A stretch of 55,340 bases of DNA from Actinomycetota bacterium (GTDB taxonomy: Bacteria > Actinomycetota > Actinomycetes > Streptosporangiales > Streptosporangiaceae), in NCBI GenBank assembly GCA_027314515.1, contig DAHVAR010000101.1:1-55340 (forward strand), read 5' to 3'. Shown here piece by piece: positions 35,011 to 45,025 of this stretch (positions are counted from its first letter, which is position 1; every line of letters begins with the position of its first letter). The notes beneath the pieces are model-generated. The model was given only the letters and a program-made list of their open reading frames with translations. It had not been told where the DNA came from and searched no databases. Position numbers and translations under genes: made by a program.

Positions 35011-36342
35011 CTAACCGCCGGCCTGGGCACCTGCCTGGGCAGCGGCCGATGTCAGTGCCAGCGCCGGGGCCGCGGCCGGGGCCGCGGACCCGGCCAGCTG
35101 ATCGGCCCGTAGCGTCCTGACTTCCCGTGGTATCAGCGCGAGCGCCGAGGCCACCGCGATCAGCGCCGCCGCACCGTACTGCGTCACCGACACCCCGGCC
35201 CATGCCGCGATCGGCCCGGCCAGCAACGCGCCGACCGGCATGGCCATGATCGAGCCGAGTGCATCGTAGGAGGAGACCCTGGCCAGCTTTTCCGGCGGGA
35301 TGTTCCTGGCCAGCGCGACTGTCCACTGCACCATCATGATCTCCATGGCGGTGCCAAGGGCGAACGACGAAACGCAGATCACCGGCAGCGGCCACAGCAT
35401 GGCTAGAGCCAGCGGCGATATTGCGATGCTGGCGCCGATCAGGACTACGAAGCGCATCGGCCGCCGGGGGCTGAACCGCAGTGAGATCAGCCCGCCTACG
35501 ATCAGCCCGCCCGACTCGCTGCCGGTGATCGTGCCCCAGGCCGCCGGGCCGCCGAGGTGCGCCTGCGCCACCGCAGGCCCGAGCACGCTGAACGATCCGT
35601 ACCAGGCCATCAGCACCACGGAAAACTGAGCGACAATCACCCACAGCCAGGTGTGGGAACGGAATTCCGACCATCCCTCGCGCAACTCCCTGGCCATGCC
35701 CGGCTGGTGCGCGCGCGCCATCGCGGTCACCCGCAGGAACAGCATCGGCGGCACGGTGCCGAGCAGGCCGGCCCCGCAGATGGCCAGCGCCCAGCCAGGT
35801 CCGACCGCGGCGACGACGAAGCCAGCCAGCACCGCGCCGCCCATCTGGGCACCGTTCATCGCGAGCCTGCTGACCGCGCTGGCCTCCTGCAGCAGCCCCG
35901 TCGGCACCAGCCGCGGCAGCAGCGCCGAGGATGCCGGGTAGAAGATCGCCATGCCGATGCCGGTCAGGGACTCCAGCCCGAGCATCTGCCACATCGCCGG
36001 GTGACCGGTGAGGACGAGCACGCCGAAGGTACCCTCGCCGGCGGCCATCATGAGGTTCCCGACGATGATCACCTTCTGCGGCGCTAGCCGGTCGGCGATG
36101 ACACCGCCGAGGAGCAAGAAGATCAGCGACGGCGCGATCTGCGCCGCGAGCACGTAGGACAGCTTCGCGGTCGAGCCACCGGTGGTGTCGAGGACCGCAA
36201 ACGAGACTCCGACCAGCGAGAACGCGAACGAGCCTGGCGCCAGCAGCCGCTCCGCGAGCAGCAGCCGGAAGTCGCGGATGCCCAGCACGGGAAAGCGGCG
36301 CGTGCCTGCGGTCAGACGGCGCCGGAGCGCACGCGCAAACAT
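35011..36342 (-). CDS. MFS transporter (MFS_3/enterobactin-exporter-like)
   Basis: A 443-residue major facilitator with about 12 membrane helices. [18 protein letters not shown] opens helix 1 and [20 protein letters not shown] is the loop 2-3 motif of the MFS_3 group, which exports drugs or siderophores. The frame is open to 36633, but the first 97 codons read as Gly/Pro-rich intergenic sequence including a 24-bp palindrome, so I place the start at the ATG at 36342. The Ala-rich tail (about residues 410-443) is low complexity. Substrate unknown. Confidence 0.9.
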   Translation of the reverse strand: MFARALRRRLTAGTRRFPVLGIRDFRLLLAERLLAPGSFAFSLVGVSFAVLDTTGGSTAKLSYVLAAQIAPSLIFLLLGGVIADRLAPQKVIIVGNLMMAAGEGTFGVLVLTGHPAMWQMLGLESLTGIGMAIFYPASSALLPRLVPTGLLQEASAVSRLAMNGAQMGGAVLAGFVVAAVGPGWALAICGAGLLGTVPPMLFLRVTAMARAHQPGMARELREGWSEFRSHTWLWVIVAQFSVVLMAWYGSFSVLGPAVAQAHLGGPAAWGTITGSESGGLIVGGLISLRFSPRRPMRFVVLIGASIAISPLALAMLWPLPVICVSSFALGTAMEIMMVQWTVALARNIPPEKLARVSSYDALGSIMAMPVGALLAGPIAAWAGVSVTQYGAAALIAVASALALIPREVRTLRADQLAGSAAPAAAPALALTSAAAQAGAQAGG

Positions 36343-36701
36343 GTTCGACGTCCGATCTGAGGTAGAGCGGCCCGGGGCCGGGTGACCTAGTTCAGGGGCA
36401 GTACCAGCAATTTTAGCTGGCCACCGCCCCGGCCGATACTCAATTTCCGGCTGGTCCCGTCCGGCTGGCCCCGTCCAGCCGGCCCCGTCCGGCCGGACGG
36501 GGCCAGCTCGCCCGGCCGGTTGACCTTCCGGCACCGGCCCGGCATGATCGCCACTACTGGGCCACTGCCCCAAGGTCGGCACTGGCCCCGTCGCGGAACC
36601 CCCGGATGCACCTGCGCGCCCGGCTAATGGCACGCTCTGGAATACCGCGCTGTCCGGCTGGGTTCGCGACGTTTGTCGCGGCGAGAGGAGCTGATGGTCA
36701 C
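36343..36701. promoter_or_regulatory. Divergent control region with degenerate repeats and a perfect 24-bp palindrome
   Basis: The gap between the MFS gene and the molybdenum hydroxylase genes holds a three-copy degenerate 14-bp repeat (CCGGCTGGTCCCGT, 36447-36488) that runs into a perfect 24-bp palindrome at 36481-36504, half-site GGCCCCGTCCGG with no spacer. A smaller inverted repeat, GGCTGG and CCAGCC, is at 36463-36480, and GGCCCCGTC recurs near 36576. The palindrome looks like a dimeric-repressor operator; it could instead be a terminator-like hairpin. AGAGGAG at 36684-36690 precedes the large-subunit start. Confidence 0.6.
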
Positions 36702-38993
36702 TTGAGCATCCTGGGCACGAGGGTCTTGCGCACGGAGGACCCCAAGTTCCTGACCACCGGCGGCGTCTACACCGAGGACGTCGCTGACGACCGCCTCGAG
36801 GGCGCCTGCCATGTGTTCTTCGTCCGGTCGCCGCTGGCGCACGCGAGGATCAGCAGCATCGACGTCAGCGCGGCCCGGCAGGCACCGGGCGTGATCGGCG
36901 TCTACACCGGTGCCGACCTGGCTGACCTGGCGCCGATTCCGCCGAGCGCGGCAGGCCTGATCAACACCGAGATGCAGCAACGGCTGCTGGCGGTTGACAA
37001 GGCTCGCTTCGTCGGCGAGGCGGTGGCGGCGGTGGTCACCGAGCACCCGTACCAGGGTGAGGACGCGACCGAGCTCGTGACGGTCGATTACGATCCGCTG
37101 CCGGCCGTGCTCGGTTTCGATCCTGCCGACGACAGCCTGCTGTTCGAGGCGGCCGGCACCAATGTGGCCGGCTACTGGGGTGACCCCTCGAAGCTCGACG
37201 CTCAGCTGTTCGACGGCTGCGAGGTCGTGGTCAAGCAGACGATCGTGAATCAGCGGGTGGCTCCGGCTCCCATGGAGACCAGGGCGGCCGCTGCCGTCTG
37301 GGGTGATGACGGCCGCCTGACCACCTGGATACCCAACCAGGGCGCGCAGGGCACCAAGGCCGATATGGCCAAGCTGCTCGGGATCGACGAAAGCCTGGTC
37401 CGGGTCATCACGCCAGACGTCGGCGGGGCTTTCGGCGCGAAATTCGGCGCCGACCCTGAGCACGCGGTCGTGGCCTGGATCGCCCGTCGCCTCGGCCGGC
37501 CGGCCCGGTGGACCGAGACCAGGTACGAGAACCTGATCGCGATGACACACGGGCGCGCGCAGCAGCACACCGTGACGATCGGCGGCAGCCGCGACGGGAA
37601 CGTGCAGGCCTACCGCCTGGAGATTGTCCAGGACGCAGGCGCGTACCCGAAGATCGGCGCCGTCCTGCCGATGCTGACCATCCTGATGACCTCCGGGCCG
37701 TATGACATCCCGAAGGCAGAAGCGGTGGCCAAGGTCGTGGTCACCAACACCACGCCGATCGGTGCCTATCGCGGCGCCGGCCGGCCTGAGGCCACGGCCG
37801 CGCTCGAGCGGGCGATCGACTTGTTCGCCGCCGAGATCGGCGCTGACCCGGCCGACGTCCGCCGGAAGAACCTGCTGGCACCATTCACCGAGCCGCACCG
37901 CACCGCGTTCGGCGCCCTGTACGACAGTGGTGATTACGTCGCCGCGCTGGACAAAGCGCTGACCACGGCCGGCTATGCCGACCTGCGCAGCCAGCAGGCG
38001 CAGCGGCGGGCGAGCGGCGACGTCCGCCAGCTAGGCATCGGCGTCGCGAGCTACGTCGAGATCACCGGAATGGGTGACGGCGAGGGCACGCCGCCGGAGG
38101 AAAACGCCACCGTCGAGGTGCACCCGGATGGCACCGCCACGATTCTCACCGGCACGTCACCGCACGGCCAGGGACACGCGACCGCCTGGGCGATGATCGC
38201 CAGCGAGGAACTCGGCATCCCGGTCGAGAAATTCACCCTGAAGTGGGGAGACACCGACCTCATCCCGGAAGGCGGCGGCACCGGCGGCTCGCGCAGCCTG
38301 CAGCAGGGCGGCGCGGCAGTGCAGCAGGCCGCCAGGGAGCTGCTGGATGTGGCCCGCCTCCGGGCCGCGGCCGAGCTTGAGGCCAATGCGGCTGACCTGG
38401 TGTTCGACAAGGGCCGCAGCGCCTTCAACGTGGCCGGCGATCCGGACGCATCGGTGCCCCTGACGCAGCTGGCGGAGAACGAGCGGCTGCTGATCAGGAC
38501 CGTGTTCTCCCAGCCCGGAGCCACCTTCCCGTTCGGGACGCATGTCGCCGTGGTCGAGGTCGATACCGAGACCGGGAAGACGACCCTGCTGCGGGTGATC
38601 ACCGTCGATGACGCAGGCACCGTGCTGAACCCGCTGCTCGCTGAAGGTCAGCGGCACGGCGGCATCGGGCAGGGGGCCGCGCAGGCGTTCCTGGAGGAAG
38701 TCGTCTACGACGACGCGGGAAACCCGCTGACCGCCAGTCTCGCCGACTACCCGTTCGTGTCGGCGACCGAAGTGCCGAGCTTCGAGCTCGCCAGCATGGC
38801 AACTCCAACTAGCTACAACCCGCTCGGCGCCAAGGGCATCGGCGAGGCGGGCTCGATCGGCTCGACGCCGGCCGTGCAGAACGCGGTCGTCGACGCTGTG
38901 GCCCATCTCGGCGTGCGGCATATCGACCTGCCTGTCACCTCCCGGCGAGTCTGGCAGGCCCTACAGGCAGTCCAGCCTGGATCGGAGCAGTGA
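36702..38993 (+). CDS. CO-dehydrogenase-like (form II) molybdopterin large subunit
   Basis: A 763-residue xanthine-dehydrogenase/aerobic-CO-dehydrogenase large subunit, which would bind the molybdenum cofactor. [17 protein letters not shown] opens the protein, [12 protein letters not shown] binds cofactor, and the active-site loop near residue 355 reads AYRGAGR, the form II signature, not AYXCSFR of true CO dehydrogenase. [21 protein letters not shown] near the C-terminus carries the conserved Glu. The frame is open from 36606, but I prefer TTG 36702 because homologues start here and AGAGGAG is 11 bases upstream. The substrate of most form II enzymes is uncertain; CO at low rate, or an aldehyde or N-heterocycle, are possible. 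Its stop overlaps the small-subunit start. Confidence 0.9.
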   Translation: MSILGTRVLRTEDPKFLTTGGVYTEDVADDRLEGACHVFFVRSPLAHARISSIDVSAARQAPGVIGVYTGADLADLAPIPPSAAGLINTEMQQRLLAVDKARFVGEAVAAVVTEHPYQGEDATELVTVDYDPLPAVLGFDPADDSLLFEAAGTNVAGYWGDPSKLDAQLFDGCEVVVKQTIVNQRVAPAPMETRAAAAVWGDDGRLTTWIPNQGAQGTKADMAKLLGIDESLVRVITPDVGGAFGAKFGADPEHAVVAWIARRLGRPARWTETRYENLIAMTHGRAQQHTVTIGGSRDGNVQAYRLEIVQDAGAYPKIGAVLPMLTILMTSGPYDIPKAEAVAKVVVTNTTPIGAYRGAGRPEATAALERAIDLFAAEIGADPADVRRKNLLAPFTEPHRTAFGALYDSGDYVAALDKALTTAGYADLRSQQAQRRASGDVRQLGIGVASYVEITGMGDGEGTPPEENATVEVHPDGTATILTGTSPHGQGHATAWAMIASEELGIPVEKFTLKWGDTDLIPEGGGTGGSRSLQQGGAAVQQAARELLDVARLRAAAELEANAADLVFDKGRSAFNVAGDPDASVPLTQLAENERLLIRTVFSQPGATFPFGTHVAVVEVDTETGKTTLLRVITVDDAGTVLNPLLAEGQRHGGIGQGAAQAFLEEVVYDDAGNPLTASLADYPFVSATEVPSFELASMATPTSYNPLGAKGIGEAGSIGSTPAVQNAVVDAVAHLGVRHIDLPVTSRRVWQALQAVQPGSEQ

Positions 38994-39460
38994 TGACGCA
39001 CATCGAGGTCACCGTCAACGGTGAGAAGCGGTCGGCCGAGGTCGAGCCGCGCCTGCTGCTGGTGCACTACTTGCGCGACCACCTTGGCTTGCGGGCGGCC
39101 AACGTCGGCTGCGACACCACCTCATGCGGCGCCTGCACCGTCTTGCTGGATGGCAAGTCGGTCAAGTCCTGCACGGTGCTGGCCGTGCAGGCCTCGGGCC
39201 ACGAGGTGACCACCACCGAGGGCCTGTCCGCTGACGGTGAGCTGCATCCGGTGCAAGCCGCGTTCCGCCAGCACCACGGCCTGCAATGCGGTTTCTGCAC
39301 TCCGGGGATGGTGATGGCGGCGGTCGGGCTGCTGGCGGAGATTCCGCATCCGACCGAAGCACAGGTCCGCGAGGGCCTGGAAGGCAACCTGTGCCGGTGC
39401 ACCGGCTATCACAACATCGTCCAGGCCGTACTGGCCGCGGCCAGCGAGGTGACGGCATGA
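38993..39460 (+). CDS. Small subunit, two [2Fe-2S] clusters
   Basis: A 155-residue iron-sulfur subunit that passes electrons from the molybdenum centre. The plant-ferredoxin-type cluster ligands lie in [16 protein letters not shown] plus a later KSC, and the second cluster in QCGFCTPGM and [12 protein letters not shown]. Start ATG 38993 overlaps the large-subunit stop (TGATG) and has GGAG a few bases upstream; it ends in the start of the FAD subunit (ATGA). Confidence 0.96.
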   Translation: MTHIEVTVNGEKRSAEVEPRLLLVHYLRDHLGLRAANVGCDTTSCGACTVLLDGKSVKSCTVLAVQASGHEVTTTEGLSADGELHPVQAAFRQHHGLQCGFCTPGMVMAAVGLLAEIPHPTEAQVREGLEGNLCRCTGYHNIVQAVLAAASEVTA

Positions 39461-40269
39461 TCCCCGCGCAGTTCGACTACGTGGCCGCCGAGTCGGCCTC
39501 GCATGCGCTCGGCTTGCTCGCGGAGCACGGCGACGAGGCCAAGCTGCTGGCCGGCGGGCACTCACTACTGCCGATGATGAAGCTGCGGCTCGCCCAGCCC
39601 AAGGTGCTCATCGACATCGGCGGGCTGGCCGAGCTGGCCGGCATTAGCGTCGACGGCGACGATCTCGTGGTCGGCGCCACCACCCGGCACGCGGACCTGG
39701 CGGCCAGCGACCTGGTCCGTCACGAGGTGCCGTTGCTGGCGCATGCGGCAAGCCAGGTCGGGGACCCGCAGATCCGGCACCGCGGCACAATCGGAGGCTC
39801 GCTGTCGCACGCGGACCCGGCCGCCGATCTGCCGATGGCGCTGGTGGCGCTCGGTGGCTCGGTCGAGCTCCAGGGACCGGACGGCAGCCGGAGCATCGGC
39901 GCCGACGACTTCTTCACCGGATTCTTCGAGACCGCGATGCGGCCTGACGAGCTGCTGACGGCGGTGCGCGTGCCGCGCCAGCCCGGCGTCCCGTGGGGGT
40001 ACCAGAAGTTCGTCAGGCGCGCCAACGACTGGGCGATCGTCGGGGTTGCCGCGGTTGACGGCCGGATCGCGCTGGCCAACATGGGGCCGACGCCGCTCCG
40101 GGCGACCGCCGCCGAGAAGGCACTGGCGGGCGGCGCATCCCCGGCGCAAGCGGCGCAGCACGCTGCCGATGGCACCTCGCCGGGCGAGGACATCCACGCG
40201 GACCGCGAGTACCGCCGCCATCTGGCGAAGGTGCTGACCCGCCGGGCGCTGGAACACCAGGCCGGCTGA
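39457..40269 (+). CDS. Medium subunit, FAD-binding
   Basis: A 270-residue FAD subunit of the same enzyme. FAD-binding motifs are [19 protein letters not shown], the family's AGGHS motif, and [20 protein letters not shown], its TIGG motif. The ATG overlaps the small-subunit stop by four bases. The electron acceptor is probably a quinone or another carrier. No CoxF- or CoxG-type accessory gene follows. Confidence 0.95.
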   Translation: MIPAQFDYVAAESASHALGLLAEHGDEAKLLAGGHSLLPMMKLRLAQPKVLIDIGGLAELAGISVDGDDLVVGATTRHADLAASDLVRHEVPLLAHAASQVGDPQIRHRGTIGGSLSHADPAADLPMALVALGGSVELQGPDGSRSIGADDFFTGFFETAMRPDELLTAVRVPRQPGVPWGYQKFVRRANDWAIVGVAAVDGRIALANMGPTPLRATAAEKALAGGASPAQAAQHAADGTSPGEDIHADREYRRHLAKVLTRRALEHQAG

Positions 40270-40307
40270 CCCGGCGTCCGCTCCATCGACGTGGGTGGCG
40301 ACCAGCC

Positions 40308-41135
40308 ATGGGCCAGGATGATCACCGGGCCGCGGGTAACGGGCAACTGATCCCGCAGCGCCTCGCTGAGCTGGCCGGCGAGCTCAGCGAGGCGCAGGAC
40401 GAGTCGCGGCGCAGGCGGCTTGCCCGGCAGATCACCGGCCTGGCCGGCCGGACCGGTGCGGCGACCAGGCGCTCGGTCCAGCTCAGCCGGGCCGCCACTC
40501 ATCGCACCCGGCGCGGCGCGCAGGCTGGCGGCTCGGCGACCATACGCGGCCTGCGCGCGAGCAGCCAGCGGCTGACCGCCCAGGTGCTGGACATGGCACC
40601 CAGGGTGCCGATCCGCGGCTACGTCACGCTTCGCCAGCAGTATCCGGGCCTGGCCGCCGAGCAGCTCGCTGACCGCCTCATCGCCAGTGCCGCCCGGGCA
40701 TCCGCCGGGGTCGGCGCGGCGGTTGGCGCAGCGGCTGCCGTTCCCTTCGTCCCGACCGCGCCGCTGGAACTCGGCGTAGAGACACTCGCGCTGGTGGCCA
40801 TCGAGCTCAAGCTCATCGCCGAACTTCACGAGGTGTACGAGATGCCGGCGCCCGGCACCGCGGCTCAGCGGATGCTGGCCTATACCGGCGCCTGGGCCGA
40901 GCGCCGCGGCGTCCGCCTCACCAGCAGCGGCCTGGCCCTCGCCGTCGGCTCGCCGCTGCGCCGCAAGCTAGAGCGCAGGCTGCTCGTCAAGGCCGGCCAG
41001 GGCGCGCTCGCGCTCGCGCCGCTGCTGACCGGTGCCGTGGCGGGCGCGCTGATCGATCACCACGAGACTCACCGGCTCGGCACCCAGGTCCGCGATGACC
41101 TGCGCAGGCGCGGGCAGGCACCCGCCCGCCGCTAG
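40308..41135 (+). CDS. Conserved actinobacterial membrane-associated protein, unknown
   Basis: A 275-residue protein. Residues about 15-90 are charged and Arg/Ala-rich; residues about 125-165 (ASAGVGAAVGAAAAVPFVPT) and 225-245 (ALALAPLLTGAVAGALI) are hydrophobic and could be membrane segments; ETLALVAIELKLIAELHEVY near 165-185 is a helical block. I do not recognise the family. It lies 38 bases after the FAD subunit on the same strand, so it may be the last gene of that operon. Its stop abuts the stop of the convergent DUF885 gene with no gap. Confidence 0.7.
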   Translation: MGQDDHRAAGNGQLIPQRLAELAGELSEAQDESRRRRLARQITGLAGRTGAATRRSVQLSRAATHRTRRGAQAGGSATIRGLRASSQRLTAQVLDMAPRVPIRGYVTLRQQYPGLAAEQLADRLIASAARASAGVGAAVGAAAAVPFVPTAPLELGVETLALVAIELKLIAELHEVYEMPAPGTAAQRMLAYTGAWAERRGVRLTSSGLALAVGSPLRRKLERRLLVKAGQGALALAPLLTGAVAGALIDHHETHRLGTQVRDDLRRRGQAPARR

Positions 41136-42890
41136 TCAGAGCCTGGCCAGTTCGCCAGCCAGGTCGTCCAGCCCGAGAGAGCCGAGCGACAGCGCTGCCA
41201 TGTGCCAGGACTTGAGATCGAAACTCGCGCCGTGCGCCGCTCTCGCGGCGTCGCGGCCGGCCAGCCAGGCCCGCTCTCCCAGCTTGTAGCTGATCGCCTG
41301 GCCGGGGGCACCGAGGTAGCGGACAATCTCGCTGTCCGCAAAAGCGCGCCCCCGCCCGCTGTGCGAGTCGAAGAACTCCAGTGCCAGCTCGGGCGTCCAC
41401 GCCTGGCCGGCGCCCGGCGCCCAGTCGGCCGCGACTGGCAGCCGCAGGTGCATGCCGATGTCGACGATCACCCTGATAGCGCGCATCAGCTGTGCGTCCA
41501 GGTAGCCGAGCCGCGCGCCGGTCCCGTCCAGGAAGCCCAGCTCGTCCATCAGCCGCTCGGCATACAGCGCCCAGCCTTCAGAGCATGCGCTGACCTGGCC
41601 GAGGCTGGTCTGGTAGACCGACAGCCGCGCGGCAAGGTACCGCCAGTGCGCGATCTGCAGGTGATGGCCAGGCACGCCCTCGTGGTACCAGGTGCTGATC
41701 AGGCCCCACATCGGGAACGTGCTCTTGCCCAGCGTCGGCAGCCAGGTACGGCCAGGCCTGGAAAAGTCCTGCGACGGAGCGGTGTAGTAGGGGGCGGCGG
41801 CGCTGCCAGGAGGCGCGATTCGCGCTTCGACGACCTTGATCGGGTCGGCTAGCTCGAAGTGCGCCGACGACAAGCTGGCCATCGCCTCGTCCATGAGCTG
41901 CTGCAGCCGCTCGCGGACCGCCTCGACGCCGTCGACTACCTCGCCATGGCTGTCGAGGTAGTGCATTGCCTCCCGCGGCGTGGAGCCGGGCAGGATGCGG
42001 TCCGCCTCGGCCCGCATGTCGGCCATGATCTGCCGGTACTGTGCCCAGCCCCAGTCGTGGGCCTCGGCCAGGTCGAGTGCTGCCCCGTTCCAGCGGCGGG
42101 CGCCGGCCAGGTACCGCTCCTCCCCCACGCCGTCAGGTGTTCCGGCCGCGGCGGGCAGGTACTCGGTCAGCAGCCAGTCAGCCAGTGCGGCGGTGGCCGC
42201 GTCGGCCGCGGTGCTCGCCGCCGCCAGGTCGGTCCGGAAGGCGGCAGGCCCGTCCGCAGGCGCTTGCCGGGCGAAGTCGGTGAACCAGCCCCGGCCCGCC
42301 CCGGTCGCCAGCCAGTCCGCCAGCTGCCCGGCGACGGTCTCAACCTGGCGCGGTGCGGCATGCAAGCCGCGCGCCGACCCGGCCGCGAGCGACTGCCGGT
42401 AGCCGGCCAGCGCGGCCGGGACCTTTGCCATCCGGCGGCTGATCACCGCCCAGTCGCTAGCGGTAGCAGCCGGCATCAGCAGGAAACTGCCCCGCACCTG
42501 CTGCGGCGGGCCGAAAATGTTCGAGATCGCCCGCAGGTGCTCTCCGGTGGCGCTGATCGCCAGCTCGGTTTCCAGCCGTTCGCGCAGCAGCCGGGCACAC
42601 CGCCGCTCGTCGCCGTCCGCAAAGCCTGCTGGCCCGGCCGCCTGCTCCAGCCCGGCAAGCCGGCCCAGCGTCGCTCGCTGCAGTTCGGCGGTGGCCTCAT
42701 GGCCGGCCGGAGACAGGTCAGGGAGCTCGTCCTGCCAGTCCGGCAACCCGAGCGTCGTCGCGAGTAGCGGATTGAGCTCAGCTGCCTGCCGCACGAATTC
42801 GTCGGCAACGGCGCGGACCGCCCGATCGGCCCGGCTAGCGCCATCGGCTGCGGACTCAGCCGGGATCGTGTGCTGTGTCATGCGGGACAT
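41136..42890 (-). CDS. DUF885-family metallohydrolase-like protein
   Basis: A protein of about 584 residues in the DUF885 family. The HEGVPGHHLQ motif is a zinc-protease-like HExxxHH-type site, and SEGWALYAERLMDELG supplies the downstream Glu. The N-terminal two thirds are helical. Members are thought to be peptidases, largely uncharacterised. There is no signal peptide, so it is probably cytoplasmic. I used the ATG at 42890; ATG 42881 or TTG 42914 are also possible. Confidence 0.88.
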   Translation of the reverse strand: MSRMTQHTIPAESAADGASRADRAVRAVADEFVRQAAELNPLLATTLGLPDWQDELPDLSPAGHEATAELQRATLGRLAGLEQAAGPAGFADGDERRCARLLRERLETELAISATGEHLRAISNIFGPPQQVRGSFLLMPAATASDWAVISRRMAKVPAALAGYRQSLAAGSARGLHAAPRQVETVAGQLADWLATGAGRGWFTDFARQAPADGPAAFRTDLAAASTAADAATAALADWLLTEYLPAAAGTPDGVGEERYLAGARRWNGAALDLAEAHDWGWAQYRQIMADMRAEADRILPGSTPREAMHYLDSHGEVVDGVEAVRERLQQLMDEAMASLSSAHFELADPIKVVEARIAPPGSAAAPYYTAPSQDFSRPGRTWLPTLGKSTFPMWGLISTWYHEGVPGHHLQIAHWRYLAARLSVYQTSLGQVSACSEGWALYAERLMDELGFLDGTGARLGYLDAQLMRAIRVIVDIGMHLRLPVAADWAPGAGQAWTPELALEFFDSHSGRGRAFADSEIVRYLGAPGQAISYKLGERAWLAGRDAARAAHGASFDLKSWHMAALSLGSLGLDDLAGELARL

Positions 42891-42982
42891 TCTGCCGTGT
42901 CCGGCGGCAAGCAACCACCAGCAAGATCGTCACCAGCGAATAACGGGTGGCAGGTGCCTGCACTGGCTGCCAGGCTGAGGTT

Positions 42983-43789
42983 GTGAACCCAGACGAGCAC
43001 ATCCGGGCGCTGACGCACGACGGCAGGCTGCTGGCGGCCGCTGCCGGCCGGGCTGGCCCGGCAGCGCGCGTGCCCTCGTGCCCGGACTGGCGGGTGCGCA
43101 ATCTGCTCAGCCACATCGGCTATGTCCATCGGTGGGCAGCGGCGTACGTGGTCGGGCAGCAGACGGAGATGATGCCTGAGCAGCCAGAGGCAGCGCAGCT
43201 TGCGGCCGGGCCGCCGGACCGGGAACTGCGCGACTGGTACCTCAGCGGGCTCGACGCGCTGGCAGGCGCGCTCGCCAGTGCCGATCCCGGCATGCCTGCA
43301 TGGACATTCCTGCCAGCGCCCTCGCCGCTGGCATTCTGGGCCCGGCGCCAGGCACACGAAACGGCAATTCATCGCGCCGACGCCGAGCTTGCCGCGGGCA
43401 GCAGGCCGAGCTATCCGGCCGAGTTCGCCGCCGACGGCGTGGACGAACTGCTGACCGGGTTCTTCGGCCGCGGGGCGGCTCCGGCTGCCGATCCGGAGCG
43501 AGACAGCGGAGCGGGCGACAAGGCCGGCGGCCCGCTGCTGCGAATCCGTGCGACCGACGTCTGCCAGGACTGGCATCTCCGGCTGAGCGGTGACGCCACC
43601 AGCGTGGTCGCGGCCGGCCGCGGTGCACCCCCGGACGGCGCGCCGGCTGACTGCACGCTCGCGGGGACGGCCTGCGACCTCTACCTGTTCCTGTGGAACC
43701 GGGTACCGCACGACGCGGCCGTCCGGGTCAGCGGCGACCAGCGCCTGGCCGACTCCTGGCCCGCGCACATGCACGTGCGGTGGGCCTGA
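42983..43789 (+). CDS. Maleylpyruvate-isomerase-family, mycothiol-dependent (DinB-like) protein
   Basis: A 268-residue DinB-fold protein of the actinobacterial maleylpyruvate isomerase family. CPDWRVRNLLSHIGYVHRW near the start and HETAIHRADAE near 130 carry the His residues that bind metal in DinB proteins; the C-terminal part (about 200-268) has the family's WNR and DPR-like beta region. These enzymes use mycothiol, which suits an actinobacterium; the reaction here is unknown. Start GTG 42983 is preferred over the GTG at 42947 because homologues begin here. Confidence 0.85.
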   Translation: MNPDEHIRALTHDGRLLAAAAGRAGPAARVPSCPDWRVRNLLSHIGYVHRWAAAYVVGQQTEMMPEQPEAAQLAAGPPDRELRDWYLSGLDALAGALASADPGMPAWTFLPAPSPLAFWARRQAHETAIHRADAELAAGSRPSYPAEFAADGVDELLTGFFGRGAAPAADPERDSGAGDKAGGPLLRIRATDVCQDWHLRLSGDATSVVAAGRGAPPDGAPADCTLAGTACDLYLFLWNRVPHDAAVRVSGDQRLADSWPAHMHVRWA

Positions 43790-43804
43790 CGAGTGGCCGG
43801 ACGT

Positions 43805-43810
43805 TAAAGT
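43805..43810 (+). promoter_or_regulatory. TANNNT -10 element of the leaderless SDR gene
   Basis: TAAAGT ends six bases before the ATG at 43817. No Shine-Dalgarno sequence is present in the 27-base gap after the DinB-like gene. Confidence 0.5.
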
Positions 43811-43816
43811 CATCGG

Positions 43817-44575
43817 ATGACTAATCGCAAGATTCTGGTAACGGGCTCGTCCAGGGGCATCGGCCGCGCGATCGCCCAGGCATTCGCCGGGGCTGGCGAC
43901 AGCGTGGCGATTCACCACCGCGACTCGCCGGACCTCGCCGCCGCTGTGCTGGCTGAACTGCCTGGCGACGGACACGTGATCGTGCAGGCCGACATCGCCG
44001 ACCCGGCGGCAGTCCGGACCATGGTCGACGAGGCAGCCGGCCGCCTGCACGGCCTTGACGTGCTGGTGAACAACGCGGCCAGCTACGGCCGGTCGGCGCA
44101 CCTGGTCACGGACGTCTCGTACGCGACGTGGCAGCAGGTCTGGCAGGACACTATCGCCCTGAACCTCATCGGCGCCGCGAACGTGACCTGGTGCGCCGTG
44201 CAGCACATGATTGCCGCCGGCGGCGGCCGGATCGTCAACGTGTCGTCGCGGGGAGCGTTCCGCGGCGAGCCGGGCCAGCCGGCCTACGGCGCGAGTAAGG
44301 CCGGGCTGAATGCGCTTGGCCAGTCCCTGGCAGTCGCGCTCGCACCGCACAACATCACCGTGGCCGCTGTCGCGCCGGGCTTCGTGCAGACCGACATGGC
44401 CGCCGCGCACCTCCAGGGCGCCGCTGGCGACGCCATCCGCGCGCAGAGCCCGTTCGGCCGGGTAGCGCAGCCCGAAGAGATCGCCGCGGCTGTGGTCTTC
44501 CTTGCCTCGCCCGAGGCTGAATGGGCCAGCGGCGCCATCCTGGATCTCAACGGCGCCTCGTACCTGCGAACCTGA
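43817..44575 (+). CDS. SDR-family oxidoreductase (FabG-like)
   Basis: A 252-residue short-chain dehydrogenase. The nucleotide-binding GSSRGIG is near residue 10, VNNAAS near 84, the catalytic Ser in VNVSSRG, and the YGASK active-site pair near 157-161. The substrate is unknown; FabG-like 3-ketoacyl reduction is only one option. It precedes the YjbQ gene by four bases, so they are probably cotranscribed. Confidence 0.93.
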   Translation: MTNRKILVTGSSRGIGRAIAQAFAGAGDSVAIHHRDSPDLAAAVLAELPGDGHVIVQADIADPAAVRTMVDEAAGRLHGLDVLVNNAASYGRSAHLVTDVSYATWQQVWQDTIALNLIGAANVTWCAVQHMIAAGGGRIVNVSSRGAFRGEPGQPAYGASKAGLNALGQSLAVALAPHNITVAAVAPGFVQTDMAAAHLQGAAGDAIRAQSPFGRVAQPEEIAAAVVFLASPEAEWASGAILDLNGASYLRT

Positions 44576-44579
44576 TGCG

Positions 44580-44990
44580 ATGCAGACCACTACCTTCAGG
44601 GTGCACACCGGCAGCCGTCCGGTCGTGCACGACATCACCAGCGAGTGCGCGCAGTTCGCGCAGCAGGCATCCGGCGGCGGCGATGGCCTGCTGAATGTCT
44701 TCGTGCCGCACGCCACCGCGGGCCTGGCCGTGCTCGAGCTCGGCGCCGGCAGCGACCACGACCTGCTGTCCGTCCTGGCCGGCTTGCTGCCCGAGGACGA
44801 CCGATGGCGCCACGCGCACGGCTCGCGCGGCCACGGTCGCTCGCACGTGCTCCCGGCATTCGCGCCGCCGTATGCCACCATCCCGGTGATCGGCGGCCGG
44901 CTCGCGCTCGGCACCTGGCAGTCGGTGGCGGTCGTCGACCTGAATGCCGACAATCCAGATCGCCAGGTTCGCCTTTCGTTCCTGAGCTAG
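44580..44990 (+). CDS. YjbQ/UPF0047-family protein
   Basis: A 136-residue YjbQ-family protein, similar to secondary thiamine-phosphate synthases. Key blocks are the beta-strand start QTTTFRVHTG, FVPHATAGLAVLELG, the His-rich HGSRGHGRSHVLPAF, and GTWQSVAVVDLN near the end. Some members show weak thiamine-phosphate synthase activity; the true role is unclear. It starts four bases after the SDR stop. Confidence 0.9.
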   Translation: MQTTTFRVHTGSRPVVHDITSECAQFAQQASGGGDGLLNVFVPHATAGLAVLELGAGSDHDLLSVLAGLLPEDDRWRHAHGSRGHGRSHVLPAFAPPYATIPVIGGRLALGTWQSVAVVDLNADNPDRQVRLSFLS

Positions 44991-45025
44991 CGCTTGCCCG
45001 GGTCAACGGGTGCTAGCGTGCCGAC

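Noticed and set aside
36702-38993. True (form I) CO dehydrogenase
   Set aside because: The active-site loop reads AYRGAGR, without the cysteine of the AYXCSFR form I signature.
42878-44953. 691-codon minus-strand frame opposite the DinB-like, SDR and YjbQ genes
   Set aside because: It spans three well-supported genes and shows no recognisable domain.
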